DNA of 64,000 bases from Burkholderiales bacterium (GTDB taxonomy: Bacteria > Pseudomonadota > Gammaproteobacteria > Burkholderiales > Burkholderiaceae_C). The position numbers were made by a program, and so were the translations under genes. This document shows, in pieces, positions 52,440-60,903 of this stretch (its first letter is position 1; every line of letters begins with the position of its first letter). A model generated the notes under the pieces. The model made no database searches. It worked only from the letters and a program-made list of their open reading frames with translations, and had not been told where the DNA came from. The stretch lies in contig JAEKLF010000044.1 in assembly GCA_019509985.1 (NCBI GenBank), positions 1 through 64,000 of the forward strand. Reading direction: 5' to 3'.

Positions 52440-55295
52440 TTATTTGGTGAGGATGAAGCCCTTGAGCTTGGCGAACGCCTGGTCCAGCAGCGCCTTCTGC
52501 TGCTCCTGGTGCAGGTGGGCGTAGCCGCAGGCGGGGCTGGCGCTGGCCGGGCGGCCGGCGTAGCCGAGTTTCTGGCCTTCGGTCATGTTCTCGTGCACGT
52601 AGTGCTGCACGAAGAACCAGGCGCCCTGGTTCTGCGGCTCGTCCTGGCACCAGACGATGTCGGTGGCGTGCGGGTACTTCTTGAGCTCGGCTGCGAAGGC
52701 CTTGTGCGGGAAGGGATAGAGCTGCTCGACGCGGATGACGGCCACGTCGGCTGACTTCTTCTCGGCCCGCGCCTTGACGAGGTCGTAATAGACCTTGCCC
52801 GAGCAGACGATGACGCGCTTGACCTTGTCGGCCGCGATCTCTGCACTTTGCTCGCCGATGACGGTCTTGAAGTCACCTTTGGTGAAGTCGGCCAGCGGCG
52901 AGGTGGCGTCCTTGGCGCGCAGCAGGCTCTTGGGCGTCATGATGACCAGGGGCTTGCGGAACATGCGCAGCATCTGGCGGCGCAGCACATGGAAGATCTG
53001 CGCGGCGTTGGTCGGCTGCACGACCTGCATGTTGTTGTCCGCGGCCAGCTGCATGAAGCGCTCCAGACGGGCCGAGCTGTGCTCGGGGCCCTGGCCTTCG
53101 TAGCCATGCGGCAGCATCATCGTCAGGCCGTTGGAGCGGCCCCACTTCACTTCGCCGGAGGCGATGAACTGGTCGATGACGACCTGGGCGCCGTTGACGA
53201 AGTCGCCGAACTGCGCTTCCCAGATGGTCAGCGTGTTGGGTTCGGCGGCGGCGTAGCCGTACTCGAAGCCCAGCACCGCCTCTTCGCTCAGGATGGAGTC
53301 GATGACGGTGAACGGAGCCTGGCCTTCGGCCACGTTCTGCAGCGGGATGTAGGTGCCGGCGTCCCAGTTGGCGCGGTTCTGGTCGTGCAGCACGGCGTGG
53401 CGGTGCGTGAACGTGCCGCGGCCGCTGTCTTCGCCGGACAGGCGCACCGGGTAGCCCGAAGCCACCAGCGACGCGAAGGCCATGCTCTCGCCCATGCCCC
53501 AGTCGATGTTCGTCTCGCCGCGGCCCATCGCGGCGCGGTCCGCATACAGCTTCTGCACCAGGTTGTGGGCGGCGAAGTCCTTGGGGATGGTCGTCAACTT
53601 CTCGGCCAGGCGCTTCCACTCGGCCACCGGGATGGCGGTGTCGCAGCTGTCCGTCCACTTCTTGCCCAGGAAGGGCGACCAGTCGGTGGCGAACTTGCTC
53701 TTGAAGTTGGTCAGAACCGGGTCCACCGTGTGGCGGCCTTCGTCCATGGCGGCGCGGTAGGCCTTGACCATGTCGTCCGGGCCTTCGGCCGGCAGCACGT
53801 TCTGCGCCACCAGCTTGTCGCCGTAGACCTTGCGCGTGCCGGGGTGGGCGGCGATCTTCTTGTACATCAGCGGCTGGGTCAGCGCTGGTGTGTCCTGCTC
53901 GTTGTGGCCGAGCTTGCGGAAGCAGACGATGTCCAGCACCACGTCCTTCTTGAACTCGGCGCGGTAGTCCATGCACAGCTGCGTGGCCCACACGACGGCC
54001 TCGGGGTCGTCGCCGTTCACATGCAGCACCGGCGCCTCGATCATCTTGACGACGTCGGAGCAGTACCAGGTGGAGCGCAGGTCGCGCGGGTCGCTGGTGG
54101 TGAAGCCGATCTGGTTGTTGATGACGATGTGGACCGTGCCGCCGGTGCGGTAGCCACGGGTCTGGGCCATCGCCAGCGTTTCCTGCACGACGCCCTGGCC
54201 ACCGAAGGCCGCATCACCGTGCACCAGCACGGGCAGCACTTGCGCGCCGACGCTGTCGCCACGGCGGTCCTGGCGGGCGCGCACGCTGCCTTCGACGACC
54301 GGGTTGACGATTTCGAGGTGGGACGGGTTGAAGGCGAGCGACAGGTGCACCGGGCCGCCCGACGTGGACACGTCGGAGCTGAAGCCCTGGTGGTACTTCA
54401 CGTCGCCGGCCGGCAGGTCTTCGGCGGCCTTGTGCTCGAACTCGGCGAACAGATCGGCGGGCATCTTGCCCAGCGTGTTGACCAGCACGTTCAGGCGGCC
54501 GCGGTGCGCCATGCCGATGACGATCTCCTGCACACCGCGCTCGCCGCCGCGCTGGATCACCTCGTCCATCGCCGCGATGAAGCTCTCGCCGCCTTCCAGC
54601 GAAAAGCGCTTCTGGCCGACGTACTTGGTGTGGAGGAAGCGCTCCAGGCCTTCGGCCGCGGTCAGGCGGTCGAGGATGTGCTTCTTCTCGTCGGCCGTGA
54701 AGGTCGGCTTGCCACGCGCCTTCTCCAGCCGCTCCTGCCACCAGCGCTTCTCGGCCGGGTCGGAGCCGTGCATGAACTCGGAGCCGATGCTGCCGCAATA
54801 GGTCTCGCGCAGGGCTTGCACGATCTGGCGCAACGTCATCGTCTCGCCGCCGAAGTAGCTGTTCACGGCGCTGAACGAGATGTCCATGTCGGACTCGGTC
54901 AGGTCGTAGAACGCGGGGTCGAGTTCGGGAATCTTGGGGCGCTCGGCGCGCTTGAGCGGATCCAGCTCGGCCCAGCGGTTGCCCAGGAAGCGATAGGCCG
55001 CGATCAGCGACTGGACGTGCACCTGCTTGCGGGCGACGGCCAGGTCGGCGCTGGAGGCTTTGTTGGCGAAGGCGTTGGCCTTGGCGCGCTGGGCGAAGGA
55101 TTCGACGACCGGGGCGTGGGCCACGTCGCGGGCCTCGCTGCCGTCGACCGCCGGCACATGCTGGAGCGCGTCGAAATAGGCGCGCCAGTTGTCCGGGACG
55201 GAGCCCGGGTTGTCGAGGTAGGCCTCGTACATCTCCTCGACGTACGGGGCATTGCCGCCGAACAGATAGGAGTTCGACTGGTATTGCTGCATCAT
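52440..55295 (-). CDS. odhA: 2-oxoglutarate dehydrogenase E1 component
   Basis: Also called sucA. Thiamine-diphosphate enzyme of the TCA cycle. 951 residues. The N-terminus carries the E2-binding helix seen in this family (SYLFGGNAPYVEEMYEAYLDNP); then GSEFMHG, GMAHRGRLNVL, HYHQGFSSDV-like KYHQGFSS, the ThDP/Mg2+ segment GDAAFGGQGVVQETLAM and NNQIGFTTSD, and the C-terminal half with LPHGYEGQGPEHSSARLERFM. Two adjacent ATG codons; either could start. A GAGGTGAG ribosome site precedes them. Confidence 0.98.
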   Translation of the reverse strand: MMQQYQSNSYLFGGNAPYVEEMYEAYLDNPGSVPDNWRAYFDALQHVPAVDGSEARDVAHAPVVESFAQRAKANAFANKASSADLAVARKQVHVQSLIAAYRFLGNRWAELDPLKRAERPKIPELDPAFYDLTESDMDISFSAVNSYFGGETMTLRQIVQALRETYCGSIGSEFMHGSDPAEKRWWQERLEKARGKPTFTADEKKHILDRLTAAEGLERFLHTKYVGQKRFSLEGGESFIAAMDEVIQRGGERGVQEIVIGMAHRGRLNVLVNTLGKMPADLFAEFEHKAAEDLPAGDVKYHQGFSSDVSTSGGPVHLSLAFNPSHLEIVNPVVEGSVRARQDRRGDSVGAQVLPVLVHGDAAFGGQGVVQETLAMAQTRGYRTGGTVHIVINNQIGFTTSDPRDLRSTWYCSDVVKMIEAPVLHVNGDDPEAVVWATQLCMDYRAEFKKDVVLDIVCFRKLGHNEQDTPALTQPLMYKKIAAHPGTRKVYGDKLVAQNVLPAEGPDDMVKAYRAAMDEGRHTVDPVLTNFKSKFATDWSPFLGKKWTDSCDTAIPVAEWKRLAEKLTTIPKDFAAHNLVQKLYADRAAMGRGETNIDWGMGESMAFASLVASGYPVRLSGEDSGRGTFTHRHAVLHDQNRANWDAGTYIPLQNVAEGQAPFTVIDSILSEEAVLGFEYGYAAAEPNTLTIWEAQFGDFVNGAQVVIDQFIASGEVKWGRSNGLTMMLPHGYEGQGPEHSSARLERFMQLAADNNMQVVQPTNAAQIFHVLRRQMLRMFRKPLVIMTPKSLLRAKDATSPLADFTKGDFKTVIGEQSAEIAADKVKRVIVCSGKVYYDLVKARAEKKSADVAVIRVEQLYPFPHKAFAAELKKYPHATDIVWCQDEPQNQGAWFFVQHYVHENMTEGQKLGYAGRPASASPACGYAHLHQEQQKALLDQAFAKLKGFILTK

Positions 55296-55441
55296 CTTTC
55301 GCTCACCTCATGCCCCGGCTTCCAGGGAGTTGGCTGGTTGAAGAACCTTCCGCGACACGGCTCGACCGGTTGGCGGATTGCGACCCACCTTCACTGCTGC
55401 CAGTAAAAGGGACGGGAAGGATTAAAAGTATCAGGGGACGG

Positions 55442-55469
55442 ACTCTAGCACCGCGGGTTTGCCCGACAA
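55442..55469 (-). promoter_or_regulatory. Candidate promoter of odhA
   Basis: On the minus strand TTGTCG (55469-55464), a 16-bp spacer and TAGAGT (55447-55442) give a plausible sigma-70 promoter with a leader near 140 nt. It lies in the 275-bp gap 55296-55570 that separates odhA from the divergent oxygenase gene; no gene is seen in that gap. A plus-strand TTGACT at 55491 has no matching -10. Confidence 0.4.
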
Positions 55470-55570
55470 GGCCGAAAGGGTGCATCAAAGTTGACTGCCC
55501 CGTAAACTTGGCGCTCCCGCCGGCCCCGAGATTGAATGGCCGAGCGGGAGGGACATTCAGGAGATCCCAG

Positions 55571-56413
55571 ATGCAAGTCCAGGTCGTCGACTACCGCGCC
55601 GCTGATGCGGCTGAGAAGTTCACCCGCTCCCTGCACGAGACCGGCTTCGGCGTGCTGACCCACCACCCGATCCGCCAGGCCCTGGTCGAGAAGATCTATG
55701 CCGACTGGCTGGCCTTCTTCAACGGCGACTCGAAAAACGAGTTCGCGTTTTCCAAGGAAACGCAGGACGGCTACTTCTCGACGGCCATCTCGGAAACCGC
55801 CAAGGGCTCCAAGCAGAAGGACATCAAGGAGTACTTCCACGTCTACCCCTGGGGCCGCATCCCCGAGCCGCTGAAGGCCGACGCCCTCACCTATTACCGC
55901 GAGGCCAATGCGCTGGCCGAAGAGCTGCTGGGCTGGGTGGAGCGCTACACGCCGCCGGAGATCGCCGCCAAGTACCGCGAGCCGCTGTCGAACATGATCC
56001 AGGGCAGCAGCAAAACGCTGCTGCGCGTGCTGCGCTACCCGCCGCTGACGGGCGAGGAGCCGGTGGGCTCGATCCGGGCCGCGGCGCATGGCGACATCAA
56101 CCTGCTGACCATCCTGCCCGCCGCCAACGAGCCCGGCCTGCAGGTGCTGGGCACGGACGGCGCCTGGCACGACGTGCCCTGCGACTTCGGCACGCTGACC
56201 ATCAACATCGGCGACATGCTGCAGGAAGCCTCGGAGGGCTATTACCCGTCGACGCAGCATCGCGTCGTCAACCCGACCGGCGAAGGCGCGAAGAAGAGCC
56301 GCGTGTCGTTGCCGCTGTTCCTGCATCCGCGCGACAACGTGGTGCTGAGCGACCGCTACACGGCGGACAGCTACCTCAACGAGCGGCTGCGCGAACTGGG
56401 CGTCAAGACCTGA
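55571..56413 (+). CDS. 2-oxoglutarate/Fe(II)-dependent oxygenase, isopenicillin N synthase family
   Basis: 280 residues from the ATG at 55571, which has GGAG before it. The iron ligands are H173 and D175 (AAHGDINLLTIL) and H230 (STQHRVVNP), and R244/S246 (KSRVSLPLF) would hold the 2-oxoglutarate carboxylate. The N-terminal domain (FTRSLHETGFGVLTHHP) is typical of the 2OG-FeII_Oxy family. The substrate is unknown; despite the family name, an antibiotic role is not implied. It diverges from the 2-oxoglutarate dehydrogenase operon, which consumes the same cosubstrate. Confidence 0.88.
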   Translation: MQVQVVDYRAADAAEKFTRSLHETGFGVLTHHPIRQALVEKIYADWLAFFNGDSKNEFAFSKETQDGYFSTAISETAKGSKQKDIKEYFHVYPWGRIPEPLKADALTYYREANALAEELLGWVERYTPPEIAAKYREPLSNMIQGSSKTLLRVLRYPPLTGEEPVGSIRAAAHGDINLLTILPAANEPGLQVLGTDGAWHDVPCDFGTLTINIGDMLQEASEGYYPSTQHRVVNPTGEGAKKSRVSLPLFLHPRDNVVLSDRYTADSYLNERLRELGVKT

Positions 56414-56430
56414 TCGTTCCCACGGGCCGG

Positions 56431-57012
56431 TCAGGCCCGCGTATCGACCGCGATCCAGTTCGTCTCCCACGTCGCGCCGGCGTCGGCCGAGAACGCCTGC
56501 TCGAAGCGGCAGCGGTCGGCATTGGTGGATTCGATGACGAAGCGCACCAGGATCTGCCGGCCGTTGAACTCTTCGACGCTGTAGAACAGGCCATGTGGGC
56601 TGCCGCCGAAGCCGCCCGACATGGGTGCGGCGAGTGTGCCCGACGCCAGGTTGGAGAAGTTGAGCGTCCACCGCTGCCGCTCGGCCTCGAACAGCCGCAG
56701 CGACAGGCCCTGGATGCGCCCCTGAGGGCCGGTCACATCGAGCTCGACGAGATTCGCACGGCCACCCAGCACCGGGCGCACGAGGGTCGTGCCCGCGTAT
56801 TCGATCCAGACATCGGACCCACTCAGCGGTCGCAGCCGGCGGCGCAGCGCCGTGTGCCAGCTGCCGTGCTCGAAATCGAAGTCGTGCGGCGAGCCCACCG
56901 GCGTTGCGGGCAGCGCGGGTGCGGTGGCGGTGGAAGCCGGCGCGGCGAAGGCACCGGTCCCGGCGGCAATGAACGCGGCGGCAGCCGTGCGTCGGGTGGG
57001 GCGTGAGGGCAT
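56431..57012 (-). CDS. Secreted protein of unknown function (DUF1579-like beta protein)
   Basis: 193 residues from the ATG at 57012. Twin-Arg-like start SRPTRRTAAAAFIAAGTGAFA suggests a signal peptide, cleaved near FAAPAS. The mature part looks all-beta and begins HDFDFEHGSWHTALRRRLRP, close in style to DUF1579 proteins; GGFGGSPHGLFYSVEEFNGR follows. No function is known. It diverges from an HxlR regulator across 46 bp and is probably its target. Confidence 0.75.
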   Translation of the reverse strand: MPSRPTRRTAAAAFIAAGTGAFAAPASTATAPALPATPVGSPHDFDFEHGSWHTALRRRLRPLSGSDVWIEYAGTTLVRPVLGGRANLVELDVTGPQGRIQGLSLRLFEAERQRWTLNFSNLASGTLAAPMSGGFGGSPHGLFYSVEEFNGRQILVRFVIESTNADRCRFEQAFSADAGATWETNWIAVDTRA

Positions 57013-57058
57013 GTTCCGTTGGATGGCTAGACTGACCCGGTTCACTCTAAGCAGCGCC

Positions 57059-57523
57059 ATGTCCACTGCCAAGAAGGCACCTGCAGGTAACCGCTCTCGC
57101 CCGGCGCGCGGCAACGCGATCCCCGGCTGCGCGCTGACGGCCGCGCTCGCGGCCATCGGCGGGCGCTGGAAGCTGTTCGTCGTGTATCGGCTGGCCGACG
57201 GTCCGCGGCACTTCGCCGCGTTGCGGCGCAGCCTGCCGGACGTATCGGCGAAGGTGCTCGCGGAGCAGTTGCGCGAGCTGCAGGCCGATGGCCTGGTGAG
57301 CCGTGAACGCGGTGGACCGGTGCCCGCCCCCGTCCACTACGCACTCACGCCGCACGGACTGTCCGTGCTGCCGGTGGCCGAAGCCATCCGTCGCTGGGGC
57401 GCGGCGCATCAAGCTGCCTGCGCAACCGCCCCACTGGACGTCGGCGTCGACGCTCGCGCGATCTGCGGCGTCACCTCGCCATCACCACATGCATCGCCTG
57501 CCCCGAGCTTTCGCGCTCAGTGA
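57059..57523 (+). CDS. HxlR-family winged-helix transcription regulator
   Basis: 154 residues. HxlR domain at about 20-115: PGCALTAALAAIGGRWKLFVV, RHFAALRRSLPDVSAKVLAEQLRELQADGLVSRE (quoted in parts) and VHYALTPHGLSVLPV. HxlR proteins often sense aldehydes, quinones or other reactive electrophiles. A poorly conserved tail of ~35 residues (VDARAICGVTSPSPHASPAPSFRAQ, in part) runs 53 nt into the opposite-strand reductase gene. Likely regulates the divergent secreted-protein gene and perhaps itself. Confidence 0.88.
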   Translation: MSTAKKAPAGNRSRPARGNAIPGCALTAALAAIGGRWKLFVVYRLADGPRHFAALRRSLPDVSAKVLAEQLRELQADGLVSRERGGPVPAPVHYALTPHGLSVLPVAEAIRRWGAAHQAACATAPLDVGVDARAICGVTSPSPHASPAPSFRAQ

Positions 57524-58112
57524 CGCACCAGCCAAAGGCCGGCATGTCCAGGCCACCCAGCAGCGACTCGCCGCTGCCCAGCAGCACCGGCGAGATGGCC
57601 AGGTGCATCTCGTCAATCAGGCCGGCCTGCAGGTACTGACGGATCGTCTGAGCGCCGCCGCCGATGCGCACGTCCCTGCCCGCGGCGGCCTGCTTCGCCT
57701 GCCGCAACGCGGCCTCGATCCCGTCCGTCACGAAATGGAAGCTCGTGCCGCCTTCCATCTGCAGCGGCGGCCGGGCGTGGTGGGTCAACACGAACACGGG
57801 TACGTGATAAGGCGGATTGGCGCCCCACCAGCCTCTCCAGGTCTCGTCGGGCCAGGGGCCGCGCACGGGGCCGAACATGTTGCGGCCCAGGATCCAGGCG
57901 CCGACCCGTTCGAAGCTGCGCGCCGCGAAGCGATCGTCGACGCCGGTGCTACCGCCTTCGCTGCCGACCATCTGCTTGAAGGTACGCGTCGGGAACATCC
58001 ACTCGTGCAGTTGCTCGCCGCCTGCGCCCAGCGGCGCCTCCAGGCTCTGACGCGGTCCCGCCGCGAAACCGTCGATGGAAATGCTGAAGGCGGCGACTCT
58101 GACCTTGGACAT
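57471..58112 (-). CDS. Dihydrofolate reductase/RibD C-terminal-like oxidoreductase
   Basis: 213 residues from the ATG at 58112, GGAG 8 nt upstream. The RibD_C fold is shown by KVRVAAFSISIDGFAAGP at the start, GAWILGRNMFG, VFVLTHHARPP and RDVRIGGGAQTIRQYLQAGLIDEMHLAISPVLLGSGESLL (in parts), ending in a short beta strand. These are NADPH-dependent reductases of mostly unknown substrate related to riboflavin and folate enzymes; not true FolA. It is convergent with, and overlaps, the HxlR gene. Confidence 0.88.
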   Translation of the reverse strand: MSKVRVAAFSISIDGFAAGPRQSLEAPLGAGGEQLHEWMFPTRTFKQMVGSEGGSTGVDDRFAARSFERVGAWILGRNMFGPVRGPWPDETWRGWWGANPPYHVPVFVLTHHARPPLQMEGGTSFHFVTDGIEAALRQAKQAAAGRDVRIGGGAQTIRQYLQAGLIDEMHLAISPVLLGSGESLLGGLDMPAFGWCVTERESSGQAMHVVMAR

Positions 58113-58185
58113 CTTGGACTCTCCTGTCATGCAGTGTGGTGGGAGGGACGGTGCCTGCGCGGAGCCTGGCGTCTCGCAGCATGGC

Positions 58186-58518
58186 TCAAGCGCCAGCCAG
58201 GCGCAGGCCGCACAAGCCGGCCACAGCGAGCGTCGACACCGCGGCCGCGGCGATCGAACCCGCCATCCAGCCGCGATTGACCAAGACCGGCCGCCAGCCG
58301 TGCGCCAGCAGCACGCTGCGCAAGCCGCAGCACAGATGGGCGAGCACGCAGAACACGCCCAGCGCATAGTGCGGCAGCAGGCGGATGTTCCAGGCGTCCA
58401 GCAGCAGGCCCTGCGGCGCGCCTGAGGCCCAGGCCCAGTCGGTCTCGATGCCTTGCAAGGTACGCGCCGACACCAGGGCCGAGTTCCCTGTCGGCAGAAG
58501 TCGAAGCTGCGTGTCCAT
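58186..58518 (-). CDS. Small membrane protein, possibly the C-terminal remnant of a cytochrome b-like protein
   Basis: 110 residues from the ATG at 58518 (GGAG ten nt upstream). Two membrane helices are predicted, about residues 50-73 (RLLPHYALGVFCVLAHLCCG) and 84-108. The PHYALGVF.VLAHLCCGLRSVLLAHG stretch resembles the last part of four-helix, SDH/FRD-like membrane proteins, which would make this a truncated copy; this rests on memory of the family style, not on a search. Neighbouring DNA holds another broken gene, which supports decay. Confidence 0.5.
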   Translation of the reverse strand: MDTQLRLLPTGNSALVSARTLQGIETDWAWASGAPQGLLLDAWNIRLLPHYALGVFCVLAHLCCGLRSVLLAHGWRPVLVNRGWMAGSIAAAAVSTLAVAGLCGLRLAGA

Positions 58519-58584
58519 GGCTCGAACTCTCCCGCAGAATGGCTCGGCCAAACAGAGCCAAATCATCGCGAATCGACTGGGCCA

Positions 58585-58930
58585 TGATCCAACCGCCTCC
58601 GCTGCCCTCCTGCAGGCTGCGCTGCGCCTGCAGGCCGCGTCGGCACAGCCGCTGCAGGAGCAGGTCTACCAGCGCATCCGCGAGGCCATCGCCGATGGCC
58701 GGCTGGCGCCTGGCCAGCGCCTGCCGTCCACGTGCAGCCTGGCCGCCCAGCTCAACGTGGCCCGCGGCACCGTCGACGCCGCCTACGGGCGGCTGGCGAG
58801 CGAGGGTTGCATCCCTCGGCCGCGGCGCGGCCGGCACCGTGGCCCGGCAGCGTGGCGCCAAGCCCGTTGGCGACCGTCGCACAGCGCGACCCGTTCACGC
58901 TGCCCGACGACGCTCGACGCGGCCCGGGCC
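58585..58930 (+). pseudogene. Frameshifted N-terminal remnant of a MocR/GntR-type regulator
   Basis: The frame from about 58606 reads LQEQVYQRIREAIADGRLAP, GQRLPSTCSLAAQLNVARGT, VDAAYGRLASEG, a clear GntR winged helix of the MocR group. A likely start MIQPPPLP (ATG 58585) is in a different frame, needing one shift near 58606; past 58812 the expected hinge GRGAAGTVARQRGAKP is in yet another frame; and PFTLP appears in the third frame near 58907. The large aminotransferase-like domain is missing. So the gene is broken at least twice and truncated. Confidence 0.7.
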
Positions 58931-58953
58931 CTCTTCTGGCCGATGATGGATTC

Positions 58954-59244
58954 ATGGGCCAGACACGGGTCATCCAAATCCACTCCGACGCGCCACCCAA
59001 GCCCGCGCTCGGCGAGCCGTGCAATGGTTGTGGCGTCTGCTGCCTGGCTGAGCCCTGCCCGCTGGGCGTCATCCTGAGCCGGCGCTTCAAAGGTGCGTGC
59101 GTCGCACTGCGCTGGGACGGCGCACGCTATGTGTGCGGCGCGCTGACGGCGCAACCCAGCGGCGTGCGTGGTTGGCTGGTGCGACGCTGGATCGCCGCCG
59201 GCGCCGGTTGCGATTGCTCACTCGAACCCGCGGGCAAGCCCTAG
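58954..59244 (+). CDS. Small cysteine-cluster protein (YkgJ-like metal-binding family)
   Basis: 96 residues with nine cysteines. The core motif GEPCNGCGVCC (C23, C26, C29, C30) followed by C35, then C49, C61 and a C-terminal C86-x-C88, matches the CxxCxxCC proteins that bind zinc or an iron-sulfur cluster. An Arg/Trp-rich segment (GWLVRRWIAAG) lies near the end. The chosen ATG follows immediately after the regulator remnant, so its promoter must lie inside that remnant. Function unknown. Confidence 0.75.
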   Translation: MGQTRVIQIHSDAPPKPALGEPCNGCGVCCLAEPCPLGVILSRRFKGACVALRWDGARYVCGALTAQPSGVRGWLVRRWIAAGAGCDCSLEPAGKP

Positions 59245-59303
59245 CGGACACGGCCCAGGCGGCGGCTAGCATTTTTGGCTTCTGGTGCACCCAAGGAAGC
59301 CGC

Positions 59304-60872
59304 ATGAAATCCCTGCTCCGACTCCTGCCCCTGCTGGCCGCGCTGATGCTGGGAGCGGCCAGCGCCGCGCCGCTGCGCTGGGCCGCGCAGAACGACATCC
59401 TGACGTTGGACCCCCACTCGCAGGACCACAACACCTCCAACGCGATCGGCACCCACATCTACGAGGGCCTGACGCGCCTGGGCCAGAACTACCGGCCCGA
59501 ACCCTCGCTCGCGACCAAGTGGACCTATGTCTCGCAGACGCAAGTGCGCTTCGACCTGCGCAAGGGCGTCAAGTTTCACGACGGCTCGCCATTCACGGCC
59601 GACGACGTGGTCTTCAGCTTCGGCCGCATCACCCAGCCGCAGGGCACCAAGCAGACCTATGTGTCGGGCATCAAGGAGGTCAAGAAGATCGACGACCACA
59701 CGGTCGACTTCATCCTTGAGGCACCCACGCCGATGCTGCTGCAGAACATCATCAGCTTCCCGATCATGAGCAAGGCCTGGTCGACCAAGAACAACACGAC
59801 CAACACGCAGGACTACAAGGCCAAGGAAGAGAACTACGCGTCACGCAACGCCAACGGCACCGGGCCCTACAAGCTCATCAGCTGGCAGCCGGACCAGGCC
59901 GTGAAGATGACCATCAACAAGGACTGGTGGGACAAGAACCCCGGCAACATCACTGAGCTGAGCTACCTGCCGATCAAGTCCGCGCCGACGCGCGTGGCCG
60001 CGCTGCTGTCGGGCGACGTCGACATCGTCACCGACCTGCCACCGCAGGACTTCTTCAAGCTCAAGGAGGAAGGCAAGGTCAAGCTGCTCGAGGGTGCCGA
60101 GATCCGCACCGTCTTCTTCGTCATGGATGAGGGCAGCGAGGAGCTGCGCGACTCCAACGTGAAGGGCAAGAACCCGTTCAAGGACAAGCGCGTGCGCGAG
60201 GCCATGAACCTGGCGCTCGATCGCGAGGCCATCAAACGCAGCATCATGCGCGGGCTGTCCGTGCCGGCCGCTTTGATGGTGCCGCCCGGCGTCAACGGCT
60301 ACGACGCGGCGCTGGATGCGCCCATCAAGCCCGACCTCGACAAGGCCCGCAAGCTGCTGGCCGAGGCCGGCTATCCGCAGGGTTTCGAGGTGCCGCTGCA
60401 CTGCCCCAACAACCGCTACGTGAACGACGAGCAGGTCTGCCAGGCCGCGGTGTCGATGTGGGCCAAGATCGGCGTGAAGACCCGCCTCATCGCGGCGCCC
60501 TTCGCCACGCACAGCCAGACCTTCCAGCGCGGCGAAGCCGCCTTCTACATGCTGGGCTGGGGCGTGTCGACCTACGACGCCCTCTACGCAATGCAGGCCT
60601 GGGGCCACACGCGCACGAATGGCGCGGATGGCAACTTCAACTTCGGCAAGGTCAGCGACGCGACGCTGGACGCGCTGATCCAGAAGATCAAGTTCGAGCC
60701 CGACGTGCCCAAGCGCAACGCGCTGATCAAGGAGGCACTGCTGCGCATCCGCGACGAGTCGCTGTTCATTCCCATCCACCATCAGATTCGGCCTTGGGCG
60801 ATGAAGCCCAACGTGGACACCATCCACCGCTCGAACGACTACTTCGAAGCGCGCTACACGACGATCAAGTAG
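59304..60872 (+). CDS. ABC transporter periplasmic substrate-binding protein, peptide/nickel (SBP_bac_5) family
   Basis: 522 residues from the ATG at 59304, with AAGGAAG ahead of it. A signal peptide (about 1-22, ending ASA) leads to a mature start APLRWAAQNDILTLDPHSQD. Family features: YEGLTRLGQNYRPEPSLATKW, FDLRKGVKFHDGSPFTADDVVFS, NANGTGPYKLISWQPDQ and KDKRVREAMNLALDREAI (each partly quoted). Dipeptide, oligopeptide or other solutes are possible. No permease or ATPase genes follow; the next gene is a channel, so it would work with a transporter encoded elsewhere. Confidence 0.92.
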   Translation: MKSLLRLLPLLAALMLGAASAAPLRWAAQNDILTLDPHSQDHNTSNAIGTHIYEGLTRLGQNYRPEPSLATKWTYVSQTQVRFDLRKGVKFHDGSPFTADDVVFSFGRITQPQGTKQTYVSGIKEVKKIDDHTVDFILEAPTPMLLQNIISFPIMSKAWSTKNNTTNTQDYKAKEENYASRNANGTGPYKLISWQPDQAVKMTINKDWWDKNPGNITELSYLPIKSAPTRVAALLSGDVDIVTDLPPQDFFKLKEEGKVKLLEGAEIRTVFFVMDEGSEELRDSNVKGKNPFKDKRVREAMNLALDREAIKRSIMRGLSVPAALMVPPGVNGYDAALDAPIKPDLDKARKLLAEAGYPQGFEVPLHCPNNRYVNDEQVCQAAVSMWAKIGVKTRLIAAPFATHSQTFQRGEAAFYMLGWGVSTYDALYAMQAWGHTRTNGADGNFNFGKVSDATLDALIQKIKFEPDVPKRNALIKEALLRIRDESLFIPIHHQIRPWAMKPNVDTIHRSNDYFEARYTTIK

Positions 60873-60903
60873 CCGGCTGGCCGAACGATGGAATGATGCG
60901 CGG

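Noticed and set aside
55491-55508. TTGACT and TAAACT on the plus strand before the oxygenase gene
   Set aside because: They are only 6 bp apart, so they do not form a promoter.
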